Positions 9,162 to 17,970 of a DNA stretch of 64,000 nucleotides are shown piece by piece (the stretch's first letter is position 1; every line of letters begins with the position of its first letter). Position numbers and translations under genes: made by a program. The stretch is from Zizania palustris (taxonomy: Eukaryota; Streptophyta; Magnoliopsida; Poales; Poaceae), in NCBI GenBank assembly GCA_019279435.1, contig JAAALK010000079.1, positions 104,265,198-104,329,197 of the forward strand, read 5' to 3'. The notes under the pieces were generated by a model that had not been told where the DNA came from, ran no database searches, and worked only from the letters and a program-made list of their open reading frames with translations.

Positions 9162-10069
9162 TGTTGGGGGAATATATTTCCCTTAAACAGGGGCCAAATG
9201 ACGTCAGCCTCCGACAGCCTTCGGCCTAGGGCCTAGCACTGTCGGAGCATGTTTTTCTATCTAAGTGTTGTTCCCAGGTCCCAAGGTGCCTTTCGGGCCT
9301 GTAGCTTCGAAGCCCTCAAACCAGGAGGTCCGTCTCGAAGCCCCCGATTCGGCCCCTGGCGAAAGACGCCGAAGGCCACCCTCCAGAGTCCAGTTCGGAG
9401 GCCACCCTCCGGAGTCCAGTTCGGAGGCTACCCTCCGGAGTCCAAGTTCGGAGGCCACCCTCCGGAGTCCAGTTCGGAGGCCGCCCTCCGGAGCCAAGTC
9501 CGGAGGCCGCCCTCTGGAGCAGCGCTTCGAAGCCCCCCCCTTCGGGTGCACTTCGAAGCCCCCTCCGCAGCCTCTACCACAGAGCTCCGACCCTTGTTCG
9601 AGGCTCAAGAATATCTAAGTACAGTCCATACCGGGGGCCCCTCCGCCCCTGGTATGTTGTTTAGCTGGTCAAAGTCTGGCGCAGCCTGACACGTCTGTAA
9701 AGCTGTAAAAGCTGTCTGGTACCCGCGTACAGTAGTTGGCTCCCTTTCCCTGTCTACCCCTATAAGTCTGGGGGCCTGTAGGGGGTATCCGGGTCTTTTC
9801 CTTAAGGCCTGCGTGCCTATAAAAGCAGGGCCAAGCCCTTGTAGCAGGGGACCCGCTCCAGGGGGCCATGAGACCATGGGCTTATTCTCTTCACAACAAG
9901 GCACACCATGCCAAATCCACTACAAACTGGACGTAGGGTTATTATCCCCCAGGGGAGGCCCAAACCAGTATAAACCCTATCTCTCCCTGTGAGAACCCAT
10001 CGAGGTTCATCCTCCACATCATGCTCCATCACAGAAAAACCTGCTGGAACTAACGCAATTGTTCCAACA
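9162..10069 (+). repeat. 3' LTR of element E (908 bp)
   Basis: Same ends as the 5' LTR. It is 26 bp longer because of one extra GC-rich tandem unit (array about 9371-9520). About 15 further single-base differences are visible by eye, for example around 9273, 9320 and 9635. Confidence 0.93.
9371..9520 (+). repeat. 26-27 bp tandem array in the 3' LTR of E
   Basis: Same repeat as at 3511-3640, with about five and a half units. The extra unit carries the variant GGAGCCAAGTCCGGAGG, so the gain or loss happened after insertion or during the last reverse transcription. Confidence 0.85.
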
Positions 10070-11340
10070 CAAGTTTCAACACTATGCAATGTTTATCTTC
10101 TATCCAATAAAAGATGTTAGACCATTTAAAAGAGTCACTTTCCCTCTAATGAGTGGTGCAAGATCCATATTCATTCTAACTCCTAGTGAGCTTTGGCATC
10201 ACTGCTAGAAGCTAGGTGACATAGGTAAGCAACTCTTTGATAATCAAATCGTATGTGACCCTTATCGTTGAAGAATGATCATATGCTCCACGCCAACTCT
10301 ATGCTCCAAGGCACAAACGTTTTGATAGCCCCGTTAAGCAAACCAACACTATGCATGCAAAAGTTCGACTTCCGCCCCAACCGGTCAAGATAAAAGATAG
10401 TACCCTACTTTGGCAGACCCATTATTGATGATCGAGATCCTTGGTGTGTGCCGCCATTGGAAAGAGCATAAATACTTAATTTTTTGAGAGAAAACTATTC
10501 TATCATGGTAACGTCCCTAGTGCACACGAAACATGCAAGAATAGTATAACATGAACATAAGAAAGCATCGTAGGCAATCATATTAATTGTGACATAGCAT
10601 GGCCCTATTCACAAAATGATCTTCATCTCCATGGCTCCCATCATTTAGTGTGTGTTCCCGGCCTCCATGAAGTGTACCAGTCTATCTCATATAGCCTATA
10701 CTAGTTACATGGGCGGAAGCACCGCGGAAACGATATGCAACCCATATTTAATTTACATTAGCCTTGGAATGAAAATAACCATGACATGCAGGCTATATTT
10801 AATTTACATTCATTGGATGCATTTCATAAATAACATTTATCCAAGGACATGCTAGACACAACATTCTCTACAAAACAAAGTTAGACAAATGATCTACAAG
10901 TGACTGGATTCTATATTTGAAAAACCTGGCTCAATAGGCTCGGAATTTCAAATTCGAGTGGGTCGGAACTTCCGATCCGCCGGAACTTCCGATTAGTATT
11001 GGATTTCTCGGTAGCAACAATTGCTCTTTGTATCGAGTCAATATTCTATTTCAGAACATCCAATCAGTATTGGAACTTCCAATCTACCATTGGAACTTCC
11101 GATTAGTATCAGAACTTCCGATTTGCCACAGACAGAAACAGATCTAATTTGTTTTTCCACCATGTATCTCCATACATGACAGATCCAGATCGAACATTAC
11201 GCACGTAGGCTCTGATGCCACTATTAGGGAAAATGGGAAGCTATGCTAGTTAGAAATTTCAAAAATCGACCCAAAGCCCAAGAAGCATGCACATGTGAGA
11301 TCATATATTGGTACCTTCTAGCACAAGACGCAATAGGTGC
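10070..11340 (-). mobile_element. 5' leader, primer site and LTR edge of the right copia copy (H-right)
   Basis: Read on the minus strand this is the upstream part of the copia copy whose gag is at 3300-1985. The primer site TGGCATCAGAGCC, an initiator-Met-tRNA type site, lies at 11220-11208. The bases from 11221 upward are then the end of its LTR, which resumes at 22593 after element A. About 10075-10700 is the inverted counterpart of 782-1454. The leader also holds a cluster of CGGAACTTCCGAT motifs (10955-11135). No ORF is supported. Confidence 0.7.
11208..11220 (-). promoter_or_regulatory. Copia primer binding site
   Basis: Minus-strand TGGCATCAGAGCC is one mismatch from the common plant copia site TGGTATCAGAGC. 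It sets the 3' boundary of the H-right LTR at about 11221-11222. Confidence 0.75.
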
Positions 11341-11835
11341 TGTTGGGGGAAAATATCTCATCTTCGGGGTTATTGCCAAAGCAGCATAAAGACAGCCAAC
11401 CAGTTCGAAGATTGTCGGAAGATCATCTTCGAAGATGCTCAGAACCCTGTTCGAAGCCCGAAGACAGGCACAGGTTCGAAGTATGTCTTCGAACTAAAGC
11501 CCTTCAAGATCTTTTCTGCCAGCTAAGATGGAAGACTTATCTTCTTTCTTATTAGATTAGTCTTTTACCATTTTAGCCCTATTAAGGAAACCGAATAGTT
11601 TCCTTAATGTCGGTTGTAATAAAGGGGTAAATAGGTCTTTTCCTTAATGTTTAGGCCTATAAATACCCCCCATTTCACCCTGTAATAGGGACCGAATACA
11701 AGTGATTCAATACACACTTTCGAACTATTCTAAGCTATTATCCTTTTGGAGGCTTAGAACAGTTTGCTTCACAAACACTTCGTTTGTTAGTTTCTTTTCT
11801 ACAGAAACCTGTTAGCGTAATCTTTTACGCCAACA
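11341..11835 (+). repeat. 5' LTR of element A
   Basis: TGTTGGGGGAAAATATCTC to TTACGCCAACA. TATA box TATAAATA at 11658-11665, about 15 bp after TCCTTAATGTTTAGG. It should drive the genomic transcript. Confidence 0.96.
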
Positions 11836-11837
11836 GT

Positions 11838-11855
11838 TGGCGCCGTCCGTGGGGA
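11838..11855 (+). promoter_or_regulatory. Primer binding site of element A
   Basis: TGGCGCCGTCCGTGGGGA, two bases after the LTR. Together with the LTR end it forms the palindrome CGCCAAC-A-GTTGGCG across the junction (11828-11842). Confidence 0.85.
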
Positions 11856-11897
11856 ACCTAGTCCGAAAAACTTCGTTCTCTACCAATTTCTTACATC

Positions 11898-14800
11898 ATG
11901 CCTCCTAAGCGGAGCGCACCTCGCAATCCCACTCGGAGGTCCTCTTGGATCTCCGGAGAGATACCCTTCGACACAGTCGAAGTCGGAGGGTCTTCGACTA
12001 TCCCTCCACCTCAAACTCCGCAAGGGGCTTCTATCCCTCGAGGATACGAAACCTCTCCGCCAACCCCTTCCATACTTCGACCGTCCGGAGTTATTCCACC
12101 ACCCTCCATTCCGATTCGAACTGATCATACCAGTTCTCAAGACCCGGAAGGTCCTTCCGGAGGAGATGAAGATAGCCTTGGAGATATGGCCACTCAAATG
12201 GCCAACCTTCAAGCTGAGGTAGCGAGGTGGCGACAAGAGGCTGCGAACAGGCTTCGCTCTCAAGCCACCCCAGCTATCCCCGAAGTGCCCGAAGACGACG
12301 ATCTTGGTTATCCCGAAGCCCCGGAGAAAGCATCTTACGACAATGAATCTCCGTTGCATCCTGAGCTGCAGAAGGTTCTCTTCGATCCAAAGTTCAAAAC
12401 CTCGAAGCTCTGCAAGTATGCCGGAGACGAAGATCCCAGTGAGTTTGCGCGTTCTTATGCCCTAGCGATTGAGGCTAGTGGCGGAGTCAGAGACACTATG
12501 GCGAAGTGCTTCCCGTTAGCTCTTCAAGGAGTGGCGTTGAGATGGTTCTGGTCTTTAAAGCCAGGATCAATCAATTCGTGGTCACAGTTGAAGAGGAAGT
12601 TTATAAGTAACTTTCAGGGCACCTTCGTGCCTCCCATGTCAACAGGAAGCCTTTTCCAAGTGAAACAGCTCCCCGGAGAAACATTAAGGCAGTACTTCAA
12701 GCGCTTCACTCACACGAAGTCGCAAATTCGGGGGCTGTCCACATCCTCAGTGGTTGATGCGGCTCGGGAAGGCGTCAGTCATAAAGGCCTTCTGGATAAA
12801 CTGCATCGGAAGAGCATCACCACAGTATCACAATTGATGTCATACTTCGAGGAGTATGCAAGGTCAGAAGAGGGTTGGCTTCGGAGGTCTGCTGCTACTT
12901 CGACAGTATTGCAAGAAGTTAAAGCAGAGGTGAAGACTTCGGCACAGCCGCAAGAACCAGTCTTCGAAGCGCAACATGATCGAAGAAGAGGGCAAAAGCA
13001 CCCTCGCTCTGAAGTCTTGAACATTGCACCCCCACAAAAGTTTGCACCAAGAGCTCCACAGTCTGCGGGGAACAAGTCCAACGGCTGGAGGCCGCCAGGG
13101 AAAACGGCTGGCAAGGGCCAGACCCTTTTTTGCTGTATTCATGGAGAGAATCGAAGCCATGCAACTGACACTTGCAAGGCTATCCTTACCCTAAGGGGAG
13201 AATACTTGGAAAGAACTTCAGGTCGAGGTAGTACTGACCGAAGTCCAGCAGCAGCGCGCCCAGACCCGGTCCAGGCTGTGGCGCGGATAGAAAACTTTGA
13301 TGCTGCAAGGCACCCTCCGGTGGCCAATGTTATGCCACCTCCGAAGCAAGAGGAAGGGCGAGATAGAGGAAAGAGAGTAGTTCTCCCTATCTCCGGAGGA
13401 GGTACCCTTGGAAGCATGTCCAAGAGACAGCGAAGAGAGTACGTTCGGGAAGTAGGCCATATTGGGACTTCGTCATCTGCAGCTGCAATGCCGGAGTGGT
13501 CTCATGTTCCAATATCTTTCTCTGCGGAGGATGCAGCTGGTATTAAGTTCCCGCATGCAGATCCATTGGTTATTACTGCTGATATTGCAGGGACTGAAGT
13601 CCGAAGGGTGCTAATTGACGGAGGTAGCTCGGCAGACATTATCTTTGTACAAGCCTTCGATCAGTTATGTATTTCCCGGAAGCATCTCCTCCCAGCGGCT
13701 CGTCCTCTGCAAGGCTTCGCAGGACCTCCGCTTGATGCACTCTGCCAGATAGGCTTGGAAGTAACCTTCGGAGAAGGTTTACTAGCCCGAACTGAAGAAG
13801 TTATCTTTGATGTGGTAGATGCCCCGTATGCTTATAATGTCATCTTCGGACGGGGCATGTTGAATCAGTTCGGAGCTGTGGCGCATCACAACTACTTGTG
13901 CATGAAGATGCCCACACAAGCAGGAGTCCTGACAATCTTCGGAGATCAAGCCATGGCTCGGAGGGTAGAATATGGTCATGGTCCTCCTCTCGATCCGAGG
14001 CAAGTAAATAGTGTCCAAGATAATGAAGAAATTTTTTCAGCCTCCTCCGAAGCTTCGAAGAAGTCGTTTCCGAGACCAAGTCCTGAAGGAGAGATTGCAA
14101 CGAAGATCATTGTTAAAGATGGTAAAGAATACACATTTCAGTTTGGTAAAGATTTACCTCCTGAAGTTGCAACCTCCTTGGAAAAAGTCGTGGAAGAAAA
14201 TTTGGATGTCTTCGCTTGGTCTGACGAAGATATCACCGGAGTCGATCGGGATATTATTGAGCACAGTTTGCTTGTAAACCCGAAGGCCCGGCCTGTTCGA
14301 CAAGGGCTCCGGAAGATGTCCGCAGAGAGAGCTGCTCTAGCTAAGGACGAAGTTGAAAAACTATTGAAGGCTGGGATTATCAGAGAAGTGGCCCATACAG
14401 AATGGTTAGCCAACCCTGTCTTCGTCAGGAAGAAGTCTTCCGGGAAGTGGCGCATGTGCATTGATTTCACATCTCTGAATAAAGCGTGCCCACGTGACCC
14501 CTACCCCATGCCCCGAATTGATCAACTAGTTGACTCCACTGCAGGTTCGGAGTTACTAAGCTTCCTTGACGCGTATTCTGGTTATCATCAAATATGGTTG
14601 AAGCGCGAAGATGAAATCAAGACGAGCTTTGTAACTCCTTCGGGAGTCTTCTGCTATGTAAGAATGCCCTTCGGCCTAAGAAATGCCGGGGCTACTTTTT
14701 CAAGATTAGTTGCTAAGGCTCTAGGTCATCAACTAGGCCGCAATGTGGAGGCCTATATGGATGATATTGTAATAAAGAGTGCTTTAAAGCACCAACAAAG

Positions 14801-17291
14801 CCTAGACTTAGCAGAAACATTCAATAGCCTTCGGGCATGTGGGATCCGTCTTAACCCCGAAAAATGTATATTCGGAGCTAAGGCTGGAAAGTTGTTAGGG
14901 TACTTAGTTTCAAGCAGGGGAATTGAAGCTAGCCCTACTCAAATAACTGCGCTGCAGAAGATGGCTCCTCCGGAGAATTTAAAGCAAGTGCAAAAGCTGA
15001 CTGGACGTCTAGCCGCACTTAGCAGGTTTTTATCAAGGTCTGCGGAGAGGAGCTTGCCAATATTTAAAGCTTTGAAAGGGTCCGAAGATTTTGCATGGAC
15101 ACCGGAGTGTCAGAAAAGCTTCGAAGATATTAAAGATTATCTCAGCAATCTTGCTACACTCACGGTGCCTATTGCGGACGAACCCCTACTCCTGTATCTT
15201 GCAGCTACAGGTTCAGCTGTCAGCGCAGTCCTTGTCAGAGAAGCGGATATCAATGGGAAGTTGGTCCAAAATCCTGTCTATTTTGTATCCGAAGCATTGT
15301 CAGGAGCGAAGACAAGATACTCCGAACTTGAAAAGTTCGTTTATGCTCTGATAATGGCTTCGAGGAAGCTAAGACATTATTTTTTGGCTCATAATGTAAT
15401 TGTACCAACTTCGTATCCTTTAGGAGATATGCTCCGAAGCAAAGATTCCACTGGAAGGATTGGAAAGTGGGCAGTAGAGCTAGCACCCTTCGGCATATCT
15501 TTCCTGGCAAGGACAGCTATCAAATCTCAAGTCCTAGCAGACTTCGTAGCAGAGTGGACTCCACCTGCGAAGTTGACTCCAGAGAAATCAGATGACGGAG
15601 TTTGGATTATTTACTCCGATGGGGCTTTCCAAGCATCCGGAGCAGGCATTGGGGCAGTATTAATTTCACCGTCAGGGCAAAGAGCAATGTACTCTGCAAG
15701 ACTCAACTTTAAGTCTACCAATAATATAGCGGAGTACGAAGGGATTTTATTGGGACTCCGGAAAGCACGTGCTCTAGGGGCTACAAGGATAATTATAAAA
15801 ACAGATTCTCAGATAGTAGCAGGGCACGTAGACAAAAGTTTTCAAGTCCGACATCCACAGCTTGCAAAGTATTTAGAAGAAATCCGCAAGATCGAAGCAC
15901 ACTTCAAGGGTATTTCCATTCGGAGTATACCAAGAGCTGAAAATGTGCAAGCGGACATTTTAGCGAAGGCTGCAGCCGGAGCTGTGGATGTGCCTGACGA
16001 AGCTTTCTATGAGGAGCTCAATGTACCTTCGGTGCCACAAATTGCCTCTGCGGAGATTCTTTGCATTCCCAGTGCAGATTGGAAAGATTCGATCATAGAA
16101 CTCTTGCAAGGAGGAACAAATTTTCCCGAAGAGCCCCAATTGTCAAGATTAAAGCTCAGAGCAAGAAATTATCAGTTAATCAACGGTATATTATACAAGG
16201 CCGGAGTATGCTCCCCTCTACTCCGATGTATATCTCAAGCCGAAGGCCAAGAAATTCTTCGAGAAATTCACGAAGGCCTTTGTGGAAGCCATTTAGCCCC
16301 TCGAGCTCTGGCAGGAAAAACACTTCGCCAGGGGCTTTATTGGCCCACAATAACAGCTGATGCGGAGAGCTTGGTCCGCACTTGTCAAGGATGCCAGTGG
16401 ATGGGTCGACGGAGTCATCGCCCACCAACAGCTCTTCAAGTCATTGCTCCGGTATGGCCTATGGCCAGATGGGGTATGGATCTAATTGGTCCCTTTCCGT
16501 TAGCAAAGGGAAATCTGAAGTTCGCAGTGGTAGCTATTGAATATTTTTCTAAGTGGGTAGAAGCAGAGCCCTTAACAGCTATCACTTCGAACAATGTACA
16601 GAAATTTTTCTGGAAGAACATTATTTGCCGGTTCGAAGTGCCTAGATATCTCACAGTTGATAATGGAACACAGTTTGACGCAGAACCCTTCAGGAAGTTT
16701 TGCGAAGACCTAGGCATTCAACTATGTTTTGCTGCAGTGAGACATCCTCAGTCGAATGGAGCCGTTGAGCGAGCCAATGGAAATATTTTATCAGGGCTAA
16801 ATCGAAGAATAGTAGGATTATCAAAGGGACTGTGGACCGAAGAGCTTCCGAAGATTCTGTGGTCCATTCGGACTACGCAAACAAGGTCCACAGGTTTTAC
16901 TCCGTTCAGACTACTATTCGGAGATGAAGCTATGACTCCAACAGAGCTCAAAGGGGGGTCATTTCGCAGCACCGAACCGGACATTGAAGAAGAAAGACAA
17001 GCTTCGTTAGATTTGTCAGAAGAAACAAGACTTCGGGCTGTAGCTAATTTATCAAAGTATCATCAGCAGACGAAGACTTGGTATGACCCGAAGGTTAAGC
17101 TCAGCGAGTTAAGGCCGGGTCATCTTGTTCTACGAAGCATTATAGCACCAGGGAAGTTAGGCAATAAATGGGAAGGTCCATATCTAATCGTCCGCTCGGG
17201 GCGCCCTGGTTCATTTAAATTAGCTAATTTAGAAGGTGAAGAGTTAGCACATACTTGGCATGCGGAGCACCTAAAGCGATACTTCGCATAA
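11898..17291 (+). CDS. gag-pol: Gag-Pol polyprotein of element A (1797 aa)
   Basis: One open frame encodes capsid and all enzymes. Gag domain is at about residues 170-275 (LCKYAGDEDPSEFARSY...). The knuckle is C412-C413-H415-H420-C425 in CCIHGENRSHATDTC. The protease motif LIDGGSSAD has Asp574. RT carries FGL at 925-927 and YMDD at 953-956. A first gypsy-type RNase H (about 1075-1215) lacks the usual T-D-A-S catalytic start (LYLAATGS instead). A second plant/archaeal-type RNase H retains D1241, E1279 and D1303. Integrase has H1458, H1465, C1496, C1499 and the D1528, D1588, E1624 core (35 residues between the last two), and ends HLKRYFA without a chromodomain. ATG 11898 is chosen because the same start, MPPKRS, is kept in B, C and D. 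It has no frameshift or stop. One oddity is Glu in RFEVP where C and D have RFGVP beside the integrase core. Gag and Pol share a frame, so protease processing is inferred. Confidence 0.96.
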   Translation: MPPKRSAPRNPTRRSSWISGEIPFDTVEVGGSSTIPPPQTPQGASIPRGYETSPPTPSILRPSGVIPPPSIPIRTDHTSSQDPEGPSGGDEDSLGDMATQMANLQAEVARWRQEAANRLRSQATPAIPEVPEDDDLGYPEAPEKASYDNESPLHPELQKVLFDPKFKTSKLCKYAGDEDPSEFARSYALAIEASGGVRDTMAKCFPLALQGVALRWFWSLKPGSINSWSQLKRKFISNFQGTFVPPMSTGSLFQVKQLPGETLRQYFKRFTHTKSQIRGLSTSSVVDAAREGVSHKGLLDKLHRKSITTVSQLMSYFEEYARSEEGWLRRSAATSTVLQEVKAEVKTSAQPQEPVFEAQHDRRRGQKHPRSEVLNIAPPQKFAPRAPQSAGNKSNGWRPPGKTAGKGQTLFCCIHGENRSHATDTCKAILTLRGEYLERTSGRGSTDRSPAAARPDPVQAVARIENFDAARHPPVANVMPPPKQEEGRDRGKRVVLPISGGGTLGSMSKRQRREYVREVGHIGTSSSAAAMPEWSHVPISFSAEDAAGIKFPHADPLVITADIAGTEVRRVLIDGGSSADIIFVQAFDQLCISRKHLLPAARPLQGFAGPPLDALCQIGLEVTFGEGLLARTEEVIFDVVDAPYAYNVIFGRGMLNQFGAVAHHNYLCMKMPTQAGVLTIFGDQAMARRVEYGHGPPLDPRQVNSVQDNEEIFSASSEASKKSFPRPSPEGEIATKIIVKDGKEYTFQFGKDLPPEVATSLEKVVEENLDVFAWSDEDITGVDRDIIEHSLLVNPKARPVRQGLRKMSAERAALAKDEVEKLLKAGIIREVAHTEWLANPVFVRKKSSGKWRMCIDFTSLNKACPRDPYPMPRIDQLVDSTAGSELLSFLDAYSGYHQIWLKREDEIKTSFVTPSGVFCYVRMPFGLRNAGATFSRLVAKALGHQLGRNVEAYMDDIVIKSALKHQQSLDLAETFNSLRACGIRLNPEKCIFGAKAGKLLGYLVSSRGIEASPTQITALQKMAPPENLKQVQKLTGRLAALSRFLSRSAERSLPIFKALKGSEDFAWTPECQKSFEDIKDYLSNLATLTVPIADEPLLLYLAATGSAVSAVLVREADINGKLVQNPVYFVSEALSGAKTRYSELEKFVYALIMASRKLRHYFLAHNVIVPTSYPLGDMLRSKDSTGRIGKWAVELAPFGISFLARTAIKSQVLADFVAEWTPPAKLTPEKSDDGVWIIYSDGAFQASGAGIGAVLISPSGQRAMYSARLNFKSTNNIAEYEGILLGLRKARALGATRIIIKTDSQIVAGHVDKSFQVRHPQLAKYLEEIRKIEAHFKGISIRSIPRAENVQADILAKAAAGAVDVPDEAFYEELNVPSVPQIASAEILCIPSADWKDSIIELLQGGTNFPEEPQLSRLKLRARNYQLINGILYKAGVCSPLLRCISQAEGQEILREIHEGLCGSHLAPRALAGKTLRQGLYWPTITADAESLVRTCQGCQWMGRRSHRPPTALQVIAPVWPMARWGMDLIGPFPLAKGNLKFAVVAIEYFSKWVEAEPLTAITSNNVQKFFWKNIICRFEVPRYLTVDNGTQFDAEPFRKFCEDLGIQLCFAAVRHPQSNGAVERANGNILSGLNRRIVGLSKGLWTEELPKILWSIRTTQTRSTGFTPFRLLFGDEAMTPTELKGGSFRSTEPDIEEERQASLDLSEETRLRAVANLSKYHQQTKTWYDPKVKLSELRPGHLVLRSIIAPGKLGNKWEGPYLIVRSGRPGSFKLANLEGEELAHTWHAEHLKRYFA

Positions 17292-17970
17292 GGGCTCCTT
17301 GTAATTCGCTTGTAATCACCTCTAAATTAATAAAGCATACACCCTGATAGTTGCCTTCCCCTCATAAACTCCCAGCTTCCCGAGCGGACGCGCTGGAACC
17401 GTGGGGTCGACTGAGAGGGAAGTGTCATTAAGCTGGGCTGTATTTCCGGACTTCGTACCCATAAAGTCAAAGCCTCCGGTGTGGTGGCTGAAATCCATCC
17501 GGAGCCCAGGCCACGGCTTGTAGGCATCCGTAAAAGAGCCAATACCACATTCTGCGAAGTCCAAGCCATTGGCTAGTAGACTTCTGCAAAAATAGCCGAA
17601 GGTGGCTAAAGCAAAACAACATTTGAGCCATGAGCTTCGAATGTCTGTTAACATAGTCCAAAGTGACAAATTCTTAAGACACTAAAGTGTCCTGAAAGTT
17701 ATCTTAATTGATTTCTTTCGTTAAACAAAGATACCAAGTTGCCATTCTTCCGACTACAAAAAGTCGAAGACATTTCATAAGATTTCAAAAAATCTTTAAA
17801 TGACAGAGGGGCTCCGAACCCCCAAAAAATTGTACTCCGAAGTTTTTTCTTTGCGCATAACCATCTTTGAATACAGTTCGAAGTTGCTTATACCCAAAGA
17901 GGGGCTAGTAAATATGGAGACAATTTTAAATCGGCATTCATTATTGAAATAAATGTATTTACAGATTACA
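17292..17970. repeat. Convergent 3' zone of element A with two ~60-bp repeat units
   Basis: Non-coding stretch between the stop of gag-pol and the stop of the antisense gene. About two units of a 60-bp repeat (core GTAAAAGAGCC...GGCTGGTAGACTTCTGC-like) occupy about 17503-17610. C and D have six units at the same place. The rest is A/T-rich and presumably holds the polyadenylation signals of the antisense transcript. Confidence 0.75.

Larger units (their letters stand above)
3301..10069 (+). mobile_element. Element E: non-autonomous Tat-type LTR retrotransposon without gag-pol
   Basis: Two LTRs (3301-4182 and 9162-10069) flank a 4,979-bp internal region, and the 5-bp target duplication CAAGT is present at 3296-3300 and 10070-10074. 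The orientation follows from the primer site TGGCGCCGTCCGTGGA at 4185-4200 and the tract CGAGGGGCTAC just before 9162. No gag, protease, RT, RNase H or integrase motif is present on either strand. The only coding content is the antisense gene at 5425-8711, homologous to the antisense gene of A, C and D. LTR ends (TGTTGGGGGAA, CCAACA), primer site and polypurine tract are shared with those autonomous elements, so mobilisation in trans is a reasonable inference, comparable with the known rice pair Dasheng and RIRE2. By eye the LTRs differ at roughly 15 sites plus one repeat unit, so it is older than A or C. Confidence 0.9.

Noticed and set aside
11880..12359. A 159-codon minus-strand ORF opposite the start of gag, with the same length in A, B, C and D (also 36229-36708, 37690-38169, 56337-56816)
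   Set aside because: It mirrors the conserved gag frame, so homologous copies keep it by descent. It has no recognisable motif, promoter or splice context. The B copy being open while its sense gag is broken is suggestive but not enough.
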